This document shows, piece after piece, positions 31,301 through 40,870 of a stretch of DNA of 64,000 nucleotides (positions are counted from its first letter, which is position 1; each line of letters opens with the position of its first letter). A program made the translations under genes and the position numbers. Below the pieces are notes generated by a model. The model did no database searches, was not told the origin of the DNA, and was given only the letters and a program-made list of their open reading frames with translations. Source of the stretch: Fragilaria crotonensis (Eukaryota > Bacillariophyta > Fragilariophyceae > Fragilariales > Fragilariaceae); the NCBI GenBank assembly GCA_022925895.1, contig JAKSYS010000240.1, positions 16,295 to 80,294 on the forward strand, written 5' to 3'.

Positions 31301-34284
31301 AGTGGTGGCGCTCTCGAATTATCCAAGTGTTCGAGTCATATTCTCCAATGGCAATTTTCCATAACTGGTGCTCCTGTCTTAGTACCATCTCATGTCTCAA
31401 ACGACGTCTGTATCGAAGTTCGAGATCATTTATCGAACTCGGCGCAACATTTACAGTTGCTCTCAGCATACACAGCGCACAAGACACTGGGACATTATAA
31501 GGATCCGGCTGGAACCCAGCGAGAACAATATCGACAATTGAAACGGAAGAGCGATTCCATCACAGCTTTCCTATGGGTTACACCGCTCAATCGATCAGAG
31601 GCATGGACGTATTATTTTGCATACTACCTCCCAGCCGTGTGTTACCCTCTCGCAAGTTCTTCCCTCACGCCTCAATGTCTTGATCGAGTGCAAAGGAAGG
31701 CCATGTCCATCATCGTTCCCAGATGCGGATTTAATCGTCATACCAAGCGAGCCATTCTTTATGGCCCTTTAGCTCTGGGAGGAGCGAGCTTCAGGTCATT
31801 GGTGGTCCAACAAGGCATCTCCCAGGCGATGATGTTTATTCGCCAGTGGAGGAATAATTCCATCGCAGGAAAGTTACTTCGGATCGCTGTTTCGTGGTTT
31901 CAGGCGCAAGTCGGCGTATCATTCTCCATCCTGGAGCACGTTCAAGAACCCTACCGCATTTAGAATCGAAATGGATTCGGTCCCTCCGGGATTTTCTGGC
32001 GTCCATTAACGCTAAACTCCGCCTAGATACTCCGTATTTGCCGGAGCTCCAGCGTCTACACGACGTTTGCATCATGGATGTTATTCAATCTTCAGGGAAG
32101 TTTACCCTACCGAGATCTGCAAGTTGAATTATTGCCGACTGTATTTGAATGTTGTTACAATATCGGACATAACCTGTGTGAGTGGCAAGCGGTTGGATTC
32201 TAACAAGCTATCGGGAAACCACTCTCGGCTCAGTAGTTATACTCATGGCACCTCAATTTATCAAGAACGACCGTCGGAGTCCACGTGGGCACTTTGGAAG
32301 AAAGCTAACAGGCTATGGAGTACAAGCACTGACGACCTTATCCAACCCTTGGGTGATTGGGTTCTACCACTTCATAAACTCCGGCAGCGGCACCCCGCAT
32401 ATTGGTGGTCAGGTCGATTGTGGGTCTTGATACAAGATCAGTATATCAAATGCAATTTGGTTTCGGACCGAACCTTCCAAGAAACTGCAGTTTCGTGCGA
32501 TTGGGCCGAGCTCCCAACTCTCGCAGTTCCGATGTTCGCAGTGCAATCTACGCCTGGGAGCTGGACAATTACCCAACAGAGTTATGTTTTAGAAGTGAAT
32601 GATCCGCCGATGTCAGGAACGTTTACACAATATGTTGCGGCACTCCCGGAATGGGAGTCAGAATTACTGCGTCACACTGAGATGTTTGAGGACCCCTTCA
32701 CAGTAGCAATGGCTCTCGAACACGGCGTTCGTGCAGTAAGTGATGGTTCAGATTGGAACCAAGAGCAAGGAGCTTTTGGTTGGACGATGAGTACCGATAG
32801 AGGCGAACGATGCGCACAAGGCATGGGCCCTGCAAGAAGTTCTGCTCCGAACGCCTATCGTTCTGAAAGTTATGGATTATTGTCCCTCTTGTGTTTCCTT
32901 CGCAGGTTGGCTGAGTTTACAGGTAAACACGATCAATGGTATGGAGTTGTGGCTACGGACAGTCAGAGTCTGATCGACACTGTACTTCAGCGGATATCAA
33001 ACAAGAGCATCTGGCGTTGATACTTTTATCGGCGGCGCACAGCGTCAGATCAAGACCCATCCGCTCGACCCAACTCTCCCAGATTGGGACGTTATTCGTG
33101 GAATTCAGGTTCTTCTTCAACAAATGCCAGAGTTAAAATTGAAGCATGTTAAAGGCCACCAGGATCGTGATATCCCATATCGGCATCTATCCTTGTTGGC
33201 CCAGTTGAACGTTGATGCTGACGCGCAAGCATCACAATATCAAAGAGATTTGGGTTCGTACCGACCAGACGTGCTCCTTACCGAATGGGCAGGGGTTCAC
33301 TTGGAGTTTCCATCGGGCACAGTCACAGCCCATTATGAAGCAGCGTTACGATATCAGGCAACTGCGCCCGCGTTACAGGCTCATATGCAGGAGCGACACT
33401 CCTGGTCACCACAAACCATGGCAGCGATTAACTGGAAAGCTCATGGCTCAGCGTTCCGACGCCATCTGAAGAAGCGCACATTTCTGGTAAAACTGGTTCA
33501 CGGTATCCTTCCGACGAATCTTCACCTCCATCGATCGGATCAACGACGCAATCGTTGCCCAAGTTGTCAAAGCGTAGCCGAAAGTTGGCAGCATATCCCG
33601 TGTTGTCCATCCGACGCTCACATGTCGTGGCGAAATTCGTTCCTCAAGACAATAGATGTGACATGCACCAGGCTCGGGACGATGCCACATTTGCAGGCAC
33701 TCTTGCTTCGAGGAATTCGAGAGTGGTGCTTGCATCCACACAGTGAAACTGCGTTTACTGTTCAGCCCCGCGGAGGAGATTCTCCAGCACTTCGGCGTGT
33801 CATTTTCCAACAAAACGCAATCGGCTGGGAGCATATGTTGTTGGGACGGTTTAGTAGCGAATGGAGTCGTCTTCAAGATGAATATTATGCTCGACGGGCA
33901 CAGTCCACGGAAACGAAGCGGCAAACAGGTCAGAGATGGCAAATTGCAATCATTAGTTCCATATGGAAACAATGGTTCCTTATTTGGGCGATTTGGAATA
34001 AAGCCCTACACGGAGCGGACTCTCGATTGCAGGCACAAGCAGAGCGAAGAGAAATTGAGCGACAGCTGTCCGACGTGTACGATCTTCGACCCCAAATGGA
34101 GCCTACTAGCGTTCGACAATTGTTGCACCGAGATCTCACCGAGCATTTATCTAAAACAGTGGCATACAACAAAAATTGGTTATCGGTTTATGGTCCGCTA
34201 GTTAAACAGAGTATCAAACGTGCGAAGGCAAAGGCCATACAAGGAGTTAAAGCGATCACACATTATTTCGAGAAGCTCAAGTAA
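28338..34284 (+). pseudogene. LINE1 ORF2: endonuclease-RT-RNase H (degraded)
   Basis: Domains appear in order across several frames. The APE-like endonuclease has VQNVNGL, GQEHNLD, LLVGDFNEAF, CLDYALG and SSDHRGFFIDFD (28590-29370). The reverse transcriptase has RVIHIYEADFNLFL, NYDATACYDRI, GTGQGSANSPAIW and GFVDDCNGQ (30630-31210). RNase H has VSDGSDW, SESYG, ATDSQSLI and LNVDADAQA (32735-33230). A zinc-binding motif CPSCQSVAESWQHIPCC lies near 33558. The C-terminus is KAITHYFEKLK. At least six frameshifts (for example near 28815, 29055, 29525, 31960 and 33020) prevent a full protein. The polymerase signature FVDD is canonical, unlike LINE2. Confidence 0.85.
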
Positions 34285-34414
34285 GTAATTTGGAGGGGAC
34301 GTATACTATGCTGGCCGCTACTGGTACACGGTAGTGTCTAGCCGTGTGGGTCGAGTGTTTTTAATCTGAACACAGCGGCAGCACGTTAAATTAGATTTGG
34401 GGTTTTTTTTTTTT

Positions 34415-34427
34415 GGTTCGTGCTTTA
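34415..34427. repeat. Target-site duplication of LINE1, right
   Basis: GGTTCGTGCTTTA, identical to 25134-25146, immediately follows the T12 tail. Confidence 0.9.
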
Positions 34428-35069
34428 TTAGACCGCAAAGAGGTGAACGTGAATATCAGAAATAGTGCTGGCATTACAGCTCTCATCACGGCAAGCAATT
34501 GGGGTTATTTGGAAGTGGTCCGTGACTTACTGAATAACGAGGGGGTCGATTTGAATATCAAGGAGAAGTTTGGCTCCACAGCTCTCATCGAGGCGAGCAA
34601 GAATGGCCATTCGGATGTGGTTCGTGCTTTGTTGAATCACGCGAGAATTGATGTGAATATCCAAGATCGTTCTGGCTGCACAGCTCTCATCTATGCAAGC
34701 GAGCGGGGCGATTTGACTGTTGTTCGTGCCTTGTTGAATCACGAAGAGGTGGATGTCAATATCAGAAACAAATCGAGATTTTCGTTTGGCAAAACAGCGC
34801 TTCATGTGGCTCGCGATCAGAAGAATGATGATGTTGTACGTCTCTTGCAGGAGCACACGAAACGCGTGAAGCGGAATCACCGCAAGGATGCTGAACCGAA
34901 ACAGGATTTGCCAGATCAGGATGGTTTTGGGCGCGTTCCTGTGAGCCTTGTGCCAGAATCGATGCCTCTCATGCTCAATCTCCCCAATCACATTTCACAA
35001 AACGCCATGGGGCGACTTCGAGGCGAAAGTCAACACACTTTACGAGTAACCAATGATACACTAAAATAG
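34428..35069 (+). pseudogene. Ankyrin-repeat protein D, 3' part (split by LINE1)
   Basis: The remaining 213 codons of gene D begin at 34428, directly after the duplicated target, in the same frame as 24553-25146. They encode about five repeats (including GKTALHVARDQKN) and a C-terminal tail with the basic KRVKRNHRKDAEPKQDL segment, ending after a hydrophilic stretch. The C-terminal tail also survives in the relic at 2935-3240. There is no start of its own, so it is probably silent. Confidence 0.75.
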
Positions 35070-35403
35070 TAGATGGTTGACAATACGAGTTGGTACTTGT
35101 ACTCCAATACTACCACGAGTACTGGAAACTGGAATACGGTACTCTGATACTGCGTATAATAGCATTCTGGATTTTCTCAGTTCCAGTACTAGTACCTGGT
35201 ACCTACTGGAGTACTGTGTTGCATACTCAGTTCTCTGTTGCATACATATGCATACTTAGTTCTTCGTTAGACTATCACACATCGAACCAGCTCGTTGGTC
35301 GCACAATTACAATTAATAGTGTCCATCAACAACCCCTCGTAATCCAGTTGACCCTCGCCATTGTGCACTCCTATAGTATATTGGTGCACAAACGATAGAC
35401 GAC
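35070..35403 (+). promoter_or_regulatory. 5' spacer and leader of ankyrin unit E
   Basis: A GTAC-rich tract occupies 35085-35230, with repeated words such as GTACTGGA and CCTGGTACCTACTGGAGTAC. It is followed from 35281 by the leader almost identical to 361-480 of unit A. The position directly upstream of the gene suggests a promoter or 5' UTR copied with the gene. Confidence 0.5.
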
Positions 35404-35418
35404 AGCAGCAGCAGCAGC

Positions 35419-35504
<86 letters not shown>
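35404..35504 (+). repeat. Interrupted CAG trinucleotide repeat
   Basis: About 100 bp of CAG units are broken twice by CACAG (near 35419 and 35471), followed by AAGAAGAAGAAGAAG. In units A and B this position holds one or a few CAG units followed by the start codon ATGGCCCATGACAGC. Here that start region is gone. In the gene E frame the tract would read Ser, then Ala, then Gln, then Glu runs, but no ATG precedes it in frame. Confidence 0.95.
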
Positions 35505-35505
<1 letters not shown>

Positions 35506-35544
35506 GAAGAAGAAGAAGCGGATACAAATAAACGACTCCGATAC

Positions 35545-37947
35545 ATGAATCTTGATTTGGAATTGATTCGGAATGCACGAGATGGGAATCTTGAAAGGGT
35601 TCGTGACCTCTTGCAACGAGGGGCCTATGTGAATGCCAGAATTGGTATACATGGCAATGCTGCTCTCATTTTGGCAAGTGCAAGGGGTCATTTGGAAGTA
35701 GTTCGAGCTTTATTGGATAATGACGCGACAGTGGATGTCAATATTCAAAATACGAATGGCAGGACGGCTCTCATTTTAGCGAGCTACTATGGCCGATTGG
35801 AAGTCGTTCGTGAGTTATTGAATCACGATGGGATAGATGTGAATATCCAGGATACGGATGGTTACACCGCACTTATCTTGGCAAGCAACAATGCCGAATT
35901 GGAAGTTGTTCGTGTTTTATTGAATCATGTAGGAGTGGATGTGAATATTCGAGATCATGATGGCAGGACAGCTCTCATCTGTGCAAGCAATAATAATCAT
36001 TTGGAGGTGGCTGGTGATTTATTGCTTCACAACGGGGTGGATGTGAATATTCAGGATAATTACGGCGACACAGCTCTGCTCTGTGCAACCAATAGTGAAA
36101 ACTTGGAAGTGGTTCGTTGTATATTGCATCACACGGCAGTAGATGTGAACATCCAGGATAATTATGGCAGGACAGCTCTCATCTTGGCCTGCGAGAATGG
36201 TAATTTGGAATTGGTTCGTTATTTGTTGCGTCCGATGCTGTGGGTGAATGTGAACATTCAGGATAGGAATCGAAGGACTGCTCTCATGTTTGCAATCAAT
36301 AACGGGAATTTAGAGGTGGTTCGAGCATTATTGGGTCGAGAAGGGGTAAACATAAATATCCGGGATAGCCATGGCAGAACCGCTCTCATCTTGGCAAGTA
36401 ATGACGGCAATTTGGAAATGGTTCGTGCTCTATTGCATCACGATGGAGTGGCTGTGAATATGCAGGACTATAATGGCAGGACAGCTCTCATCGTGGCATG
36501 CATGAATAGCAATTTGGAAATGGGTCGTTATCTACTGCGTCGGAGCCTGAGGGTGAAGGTAAATATCAAGGACAATACGGGCACGACAGCTCTCATCGCG
36601 GCAAGTAATAACGGCAATTTGGTAATGGTTCGTGATTTATTGAATGACGTAACGCTGGATGTGAATATCCAGGACAATACGGGCAGGACGGCCCTTGTTT
36701 GTGCAAGCAACAATGGTCATTCGGACGTGGTTCGCGTTTTGCTGCAGCACGTGAATTTCCAGGACAGCACTGGCAGCACAGCTCTCATACGTGCAAGTGA
36801 GAATGGCCTTTTGGCAATGGTTCGTGATTTATTGAATGACGTAAGGGTGGATGTGAATATCCAAAACAATACGGGCAGGACAGCTCTCATCGCGGCAAGC
36901 GAGACTGGCAATTTGGAAGTGGTTCGCGAGTTATTGCGTAAAAGACGGTTGGATGCGAATATCGAGGATAATAATGGCAGGACAGCTCTGGTATGTGCAA
37001 GCAATAATGGCCATTCGGACGTGGTTTGCCTTTTGCTGCATCTCGACGGGGAGGACGTGAATTTCCAGGACAGCAGTGGCAACACAGCTCTCATACGTGC
37101 AAGTAAGAATGGCCAAGCGGACTCGGTTCGTGCTTTACTGCATCTCGACAAGGTGGATGTGAGTATTCAGGGCAATGAGGGCAGGACAGCTCTCATCGCG
37201 GCAAGCAACTCTCTATGTAAACGACTCCGATACATGAATCTCGGTTTAGAGTTGATTCAGAATGCTCGAGATGGGAATCTTGAAGGGGTTTGTGCCCTCT
37301 TGGAACATGGGGGAAATATGAATGCCAAAATTGGTGTTCATGGCAACACTGCTCTCATCTTGGCAAGCACAAGGGGACATTTGGAAGTGGTTCGCGCTTT
37401 ATTGGATCACAACGAGAGTTTGGATGTCAATATTCAGAATCATAATGGCAGGACGGCTCTCATTTTAGCGAGCTACTATGGCCGATTGGAAGTCGTTCGT
37501 GAGTTATTGAATCACGATGGGATAGATGTGAATATCCAGGATACGGATGGTTACACCGCACTTATCTTGGCAAGCAACAATGCCGAATTGGAAGTTGTTC
37601 GTGTTTTATTGAATCATGTAGGAGTGGATGTGAATATTCGAGATCATGATGGCAGGACAGCTCTCATCTGTGCAAGCAATAATAATCATTTGGAGGTGGC
37701 TGGTGATTTATTGCGTCACGGAGGAGTGAAGTTGAATATTCAGGATAATGACGGCGATACAGCACTCATCTTGGCAAGTCATAACGGCAATTTGGAAATG
37801 GTTCGTGAGTTATTGCGTCACGGAGAATTGGATGCGAATATGCAAGACTATAATGGCAGGACAGCTCTTGTATGTGCACGCGAGAATGGTCATTTGGACG
37901 TGGTTGGTGATTTATTAGATCACCAAAGGGCGAATGAGAATCTATAG
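35545..37947 (+). CDS. Ankyrin-repeat protein E (head-to-tail fusion)
   Basis: From ATG 35545 (MNLDLELIRNARDGN) the frame encodes 800 residues with about 24 ankyrin repeats. Around residue 556 (37210) the family N-terminal motif SLCKRLRYMNLGLELIQNARDGN reappears inside the protein. From there the repeats follow gene B order, so the gene is a fusion of two ankyrin genes. A 270-bp block is identical in both halves. The frame is open upstream through the CAG tract but without an ATG, so the first Met is taken at MNLDLELI. It ends in HQRANENL. No catalytic domain or targeting signal is seen; a scaffold role is inferred from the fold. Confidence 0.8.
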   Translation: MNLDLELIRNARDGNLERVRDLLQRGAYVNARIGIHGNAALILASARGHLEVVRALLDNDATVDVNIQNTNGRTALILASYYGRLEVVRELLNHDGIDVNIQDTDGYTALILASNNAELEVVRVLLNHVGVDVNIRDHDGRTALICASNNNHLEVAGDLLLHNGVDVNIQDNYGDTALLCATNSENLEVVRCILHHTAVDVNIQDNYGRTALILACENGNLELVRYLLRPMLWVNVNIQDRNRRTALMFAINNGNLEVVRALLGREGVNINIRDSHGRTALILASNDGNLEMVRALLHHDGVAVNMQDYNGRTALIVACMNSNLEMGRYLLRRSLRVKVNIKDNTGTTALIAASNNGNLVMVRDLLNDVTLDVNIQDNTGRTALVCASNNGHSDVVRVLLQHVNFQDSTGSTALIRASENGLLAMVRDLLNDVRVDVNIQNNTGRTALIAASETGNLEVVRELLRKRRLDANIEDNNGRTALVCASNNGHSDVVCLLLHLDGEDVNFQDSSGNTALIRASKNGQADSVRALLHLDKVDVSIQGNEGRTALIAASNSLCKRLRYMNLGLELIQNARDGNLEGVCALLEHGGNMNAKIGVHGNTALILASTRGHLEVVRALLDHNESLDVNIQNHNGRTALILASYYGRLEVVRELLNHDGIDVNIQDTDGYTALILASNNAELEVVRVLLNHVGVDVNIRDHDGRTALICASNNNHLEVAGDLLRHGGVKLNIQDNDGDTALILASHNGNLEMVRELLRHGELDANMQDYNGRTALVCARENGHLDVVGDLLDHQRANENL
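35755..36024 (+). repeat. 270-bp identical block in ankyrin gene E, copy 1
   Basis: It is identical by eye over 270 bp to 37444-37713. The offset of 1689 bp (563 codons) keeps the frame. Confidence 0.85.
37444..37713 (+). repeat. 270-bp identical block in ankyrin gene E, copy 2
   Basis: Partner of 35755-36024, located in the second, gene B-like half of the fusion gene. Confidence 0.85.
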
Positions 37948-39800
37948 GATAATGATGGCATCACTGCTGCATCTTAGCATTTAGGAATAGATATTGGGCA
38001 GAATTTCATTCCTTGCCGAATGATCACGAAGGGTGGATTTGTAGCTCCATGATCATGTCAGAAGTGACTTGTCGGACATTGTAAGCCTTGTTGGGACAGT
38101 AGGCTTATCCCCTTGATGAATTCGCGGAGAAGGAAAAGCGGAAACGTTGATAAGGGGAAGATCACAATCGTCGCGAGGGTATTGAACGTAAACAGACTTC
38201 CCGTGAGAAGCTTCACAAGACGGAAATGCAGCAGGATGATGGTGATCGTCCCTTGGTGTATGGCATGCAAGGTGAAGAGAAACAGGAATTGGAAGGCGGC
38301 GCCGCCAAGACACAGAACAACTCCGACGCAAGCATCTTAATGCTATGAATTAAACCTTTGCTTATGCTGCAGGTCTCGACTTGTCGAACGCATCAAGAAA
38401 GTCTACAAACTTGGATCGGTTGCCTTTTGCGATAGTGGACGACAGAAGTCCAGGAAGTTTGCAGTGACAACGATAAGTTCTTGTATTCATGGTGATTCAG
38501 AGACCATCAATCAGATACGTCAACCTTGGTGCCTGATCCAGGTGTGATAAAAAACCACCACTCCGAGATAAAGGTATTGATGGACGCATTGCGCTGGCGA
38601 AATGTTGCAGCGGTACGTGGAAAATAAACGAGCCGAGAGGCAGCAAGGTACAAATGTATCTTCCGATTGGAATTGCAAATCGCTGGATTCCAATCCAACT
38701 TTTTTGGGCGATTTGCTGGTTTGCAATCCAACCCAAAACTGTGCATGGAATTGAAGCGCACGTCCAGAAAGTGGCAGAAGGGGTTGAATGACGTTGAAAA
38801 GTGAGCATCGACGACGAGAGTAATGCAAGGTTGCATGTGCTACAGGAGCTGCTGGCTTTAGGACGGTACTGTCAGCAGATCACTTCATGGACGAGTGCCC
38901 GAATGTGGTATGACACCCTTGTCTGTCGGATCGAAATATTTCAAAGTTGCAATGAGAGGTTTCACGAAAAGATGCCGTGTCGTCGCCATGTGAACCTTTA
39001 CGCCGTGAACCAGACCAAGAAACCTTGAGACCAGCATACCTCGAAGAGTGCTTGTATCAATTACTCAAAACCATTGCCGACTCGCAACGCATTTCGTACT
39101 CAATTCAAAATCTCCCAACAACTCAGATATTCAATCATATGAAGATTTTTTTCTCGATTATAAGGATGCGGAAGAAAGTATGGACTGCAATCGTGAAACA
39201 TTGTGAGGCTCTCCTTGAGCAAATTCTACCACCATATATCAATTTATTCATTATTGTCGAATGCAGGACGACACAATCAGGAGATTTGATGAGTTCCAGT
39301 TCATTGCATTTACAGCAAAAAGGTTGGAGGGTTAGGCAATTGTAGAAACCTCCTTCAATATGGTTACTGTCGTCTCTGCCATTTTGCCGACCATTCAATT
39401 CGGGTGAAAGGGTTACGGTGTGTAGGATGCTACCACATTTCGTGATTAATGGTACAACTTCACATTCGCCTAGTGTACGTCGAGACGTCAACTCGGCTCT
39501 CACACACACCGCTTTTAGTTCACAGTCATTGAGGCCTTGAGACTGTTTGTTGATTTGTGGACTGTCACTATAAAATGCATGGATCGTTGGTTCGTGTCAT
39601 GCAGTTGGCATCATGTTCATCATGTCTCTAGAGCAGATTCATGTGACAGAGACATACCCAGTGCATTCGGTGGTCGTTGTCCTGGAGTTCAGTGTTCAGT
39701 CACACTGACTGGCGACAGGGCTCCAGATTCCAAATATGGCGTACAACAAGTCTACAAGTACTACCGGTACGTCGTAGCTGCTAGTAGTAGTAGTACATAT
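37948..39800 (+). repeat. 3' module of ankyrin unit E
   Basis: This is the third full copy of the ankyrin 3' module. Between 38660 and 39350 it is almost the same as 1590-2280 (for example GGACGAGTGCCCGAATGTGG at 38890 and ATTCAATCATATGAAGA at 39130). The TATA-like CACTATAAAATGCATGGATC lies at about 39567. No conserved reading frame spans it. It ends at a terminal-repeat-like sequence of the TA transposon family. Confidence 0.6.
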
Positions 39801-39804
39801 ACTA

Positions 39805-39870
39805 TGGCTGGTTTCATCAAGAAACTACATATAGTACAAGTTGTGTAGGAATGGTACAAAATCCATTGAC
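39805..39870 (+). mobile_element. Terminal fragment of the TA transposon family, left of LINE2
   Basis: TGGCTGGTTTCATCAAG after TA, then CATATAGTACAAGTTGTGTA and GGTACAAAATCCATTGAC, match the inverted complement of the right end of transposon copy 2 (63890-63996). The match continues after LINE2 at 50214, showing that LINE2 inserted into this terminus. Confidence 0.65.
39855..39870. repeat. Target-site duplication of LINE2, left
   Basis: TACAAAATCCATTGAC, 16 bp, recurs exactly at 50214-50229. Confidence 0.9.
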
Positions 39871-40062
39871 ACAATTTTTTATAAACACATACGTAGCCAT
39901 CGGACCGTCCGTCGTCCGTTTTTTACATCAGTTAATAGGAAGTTGTCGCGTGCTCCAACCACCATGACAGAGGCTGCTGGTCTACCGTCTGCCTCTATCC
40001 CTTTGGGTCATCCTGATCCAGACAACCCTCAGCTATCCTTTGGAATCGAAGTATGGCTTGAT

Positions 40063-40870
40063 ATACTAAACTCTTCTATACATGTTTATCATACGTCTAT
40101 TTCTAGGCGGATGCATTTCATGTTGCTGGCACTTTCGGGCGGGCGGTAATTGTTTAGGGACAGATGGAGATAAAGAAGCAGTAGAAAAGCTACGCATCAG
40201 AATAGAGGACAACACCAACTCATGTGGGTGCCAAGGGCAATAGGAAAAAAGAAGCATGGCTTGTAGCAGGATGCTACGTAGCAGCAGAGGAAGTGATGGT
40301 TGTGCAGTACAACAGTACAATACTGAGTACTCATACAGGTTGAAGAAGTACTGGTGGTATAGCGGACAAACCACCAGCAAATGACTGTGATCAGAAACAC
40401 CCACTTGAAGTGAGAAAGATAGATGGGAACCAGCAGCTTGCTGAAGTGCACATGGGCACAGTAGCTTGCACGCCGATTCCAGAGAAAATACTGGTATTGT
40501 AATTACCAGTGCTGAAAGTTGTGAAAAGTGAGAAAACAGCAATTGCTGTACAGTAGAAATGTGGCTAGTACTCGAGTAGCCAGTAGAGATACCGCGAGCG
40601 AAGTCAATTGCATGGTGTTGAGTCTTGACCATGGTGGGTGAATCCACCTCGGTTTGTCGACCATTCCAGCTGGAGTTTTGCTGATACCCAAGACAGGGTG
40701 CAGCAATGGACTGAACAGCGAAGCAAGTGATCACAGAGATCCGTGCTCCGCTGGAAAAAGACATTGAACCCACCATGGTGGTGGGCTCCGACACAACCAC
40801 GCGTCCCAGGACACAAAAACGGACCGACAGACAGACCGGATTTTAGAATCTGGTGAGAAGAAATTGTGTA
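40063..40870 (-). mobile_element. 808-bp non-autonomous insert with a LINE-like 5' head
   Basis: The insert is flanked by GAAGTATGGCTTGAT at 40048-40062 and 40871-40885. Read on the minus strand it starts TACACAATTTCTTCT and has CCGGTCTGTCTGTCGGTCCG. After about 95 bp it reaches CCCACCACCATGG, the same order and spacing as the 5' UTRs of LINE1 and LINE2. Beyond that head the body is unlike the LINEs, and the 3' end (GAAGAGTTTAGTAT) does not match their tails. A minus-strand frame after the ATG is open for about 230 codons without known motifs. It looks like a retroposed non-autonomous element; the orientation is inferred from the head only. Confidence 0.7.

Larger units (their letters stand above)
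25147..34414 (+). mobile_element. Non-LTR retrotransposon LINE1 (two-ORF, RNase H type)
   Basis: The 9.27-kb element is bounded by a perfect 13-bp duplication. It starts ACAATTT like LINE2 (with a leading C), has a 5' UTR of about 95 bp, ORF1 (25241-28341), a degraded ORF2 (28338-34284) and a short 3' UTR. It ends in GGGG followed by twelve T on the sense strand, where many LINEs have poly-A. ORF1, endonuclease, reverse transcriptase, RNase H and the C-terminal zinc motif align in order with LINE2 (39871-50213). Subtracting LINE2's nested inserts gives about 9.2 kb, so the two are full-length members of one family. The clade is not assigned. Confidence 0.93.

Noticed and set aside
35267-35691. 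Minus-strand frames with long Leu, Cys and Ala runs
   Set aside because: They are antisense readings of the CAG repeat in front of ankyrin gene E.
40066-40800. Minus-strand frame of about 244 codons as a host gene
   Set aside because: It lies wholly within the 808-bp insert, opens with GTG and has no known motif. It is noted only as part of the element.
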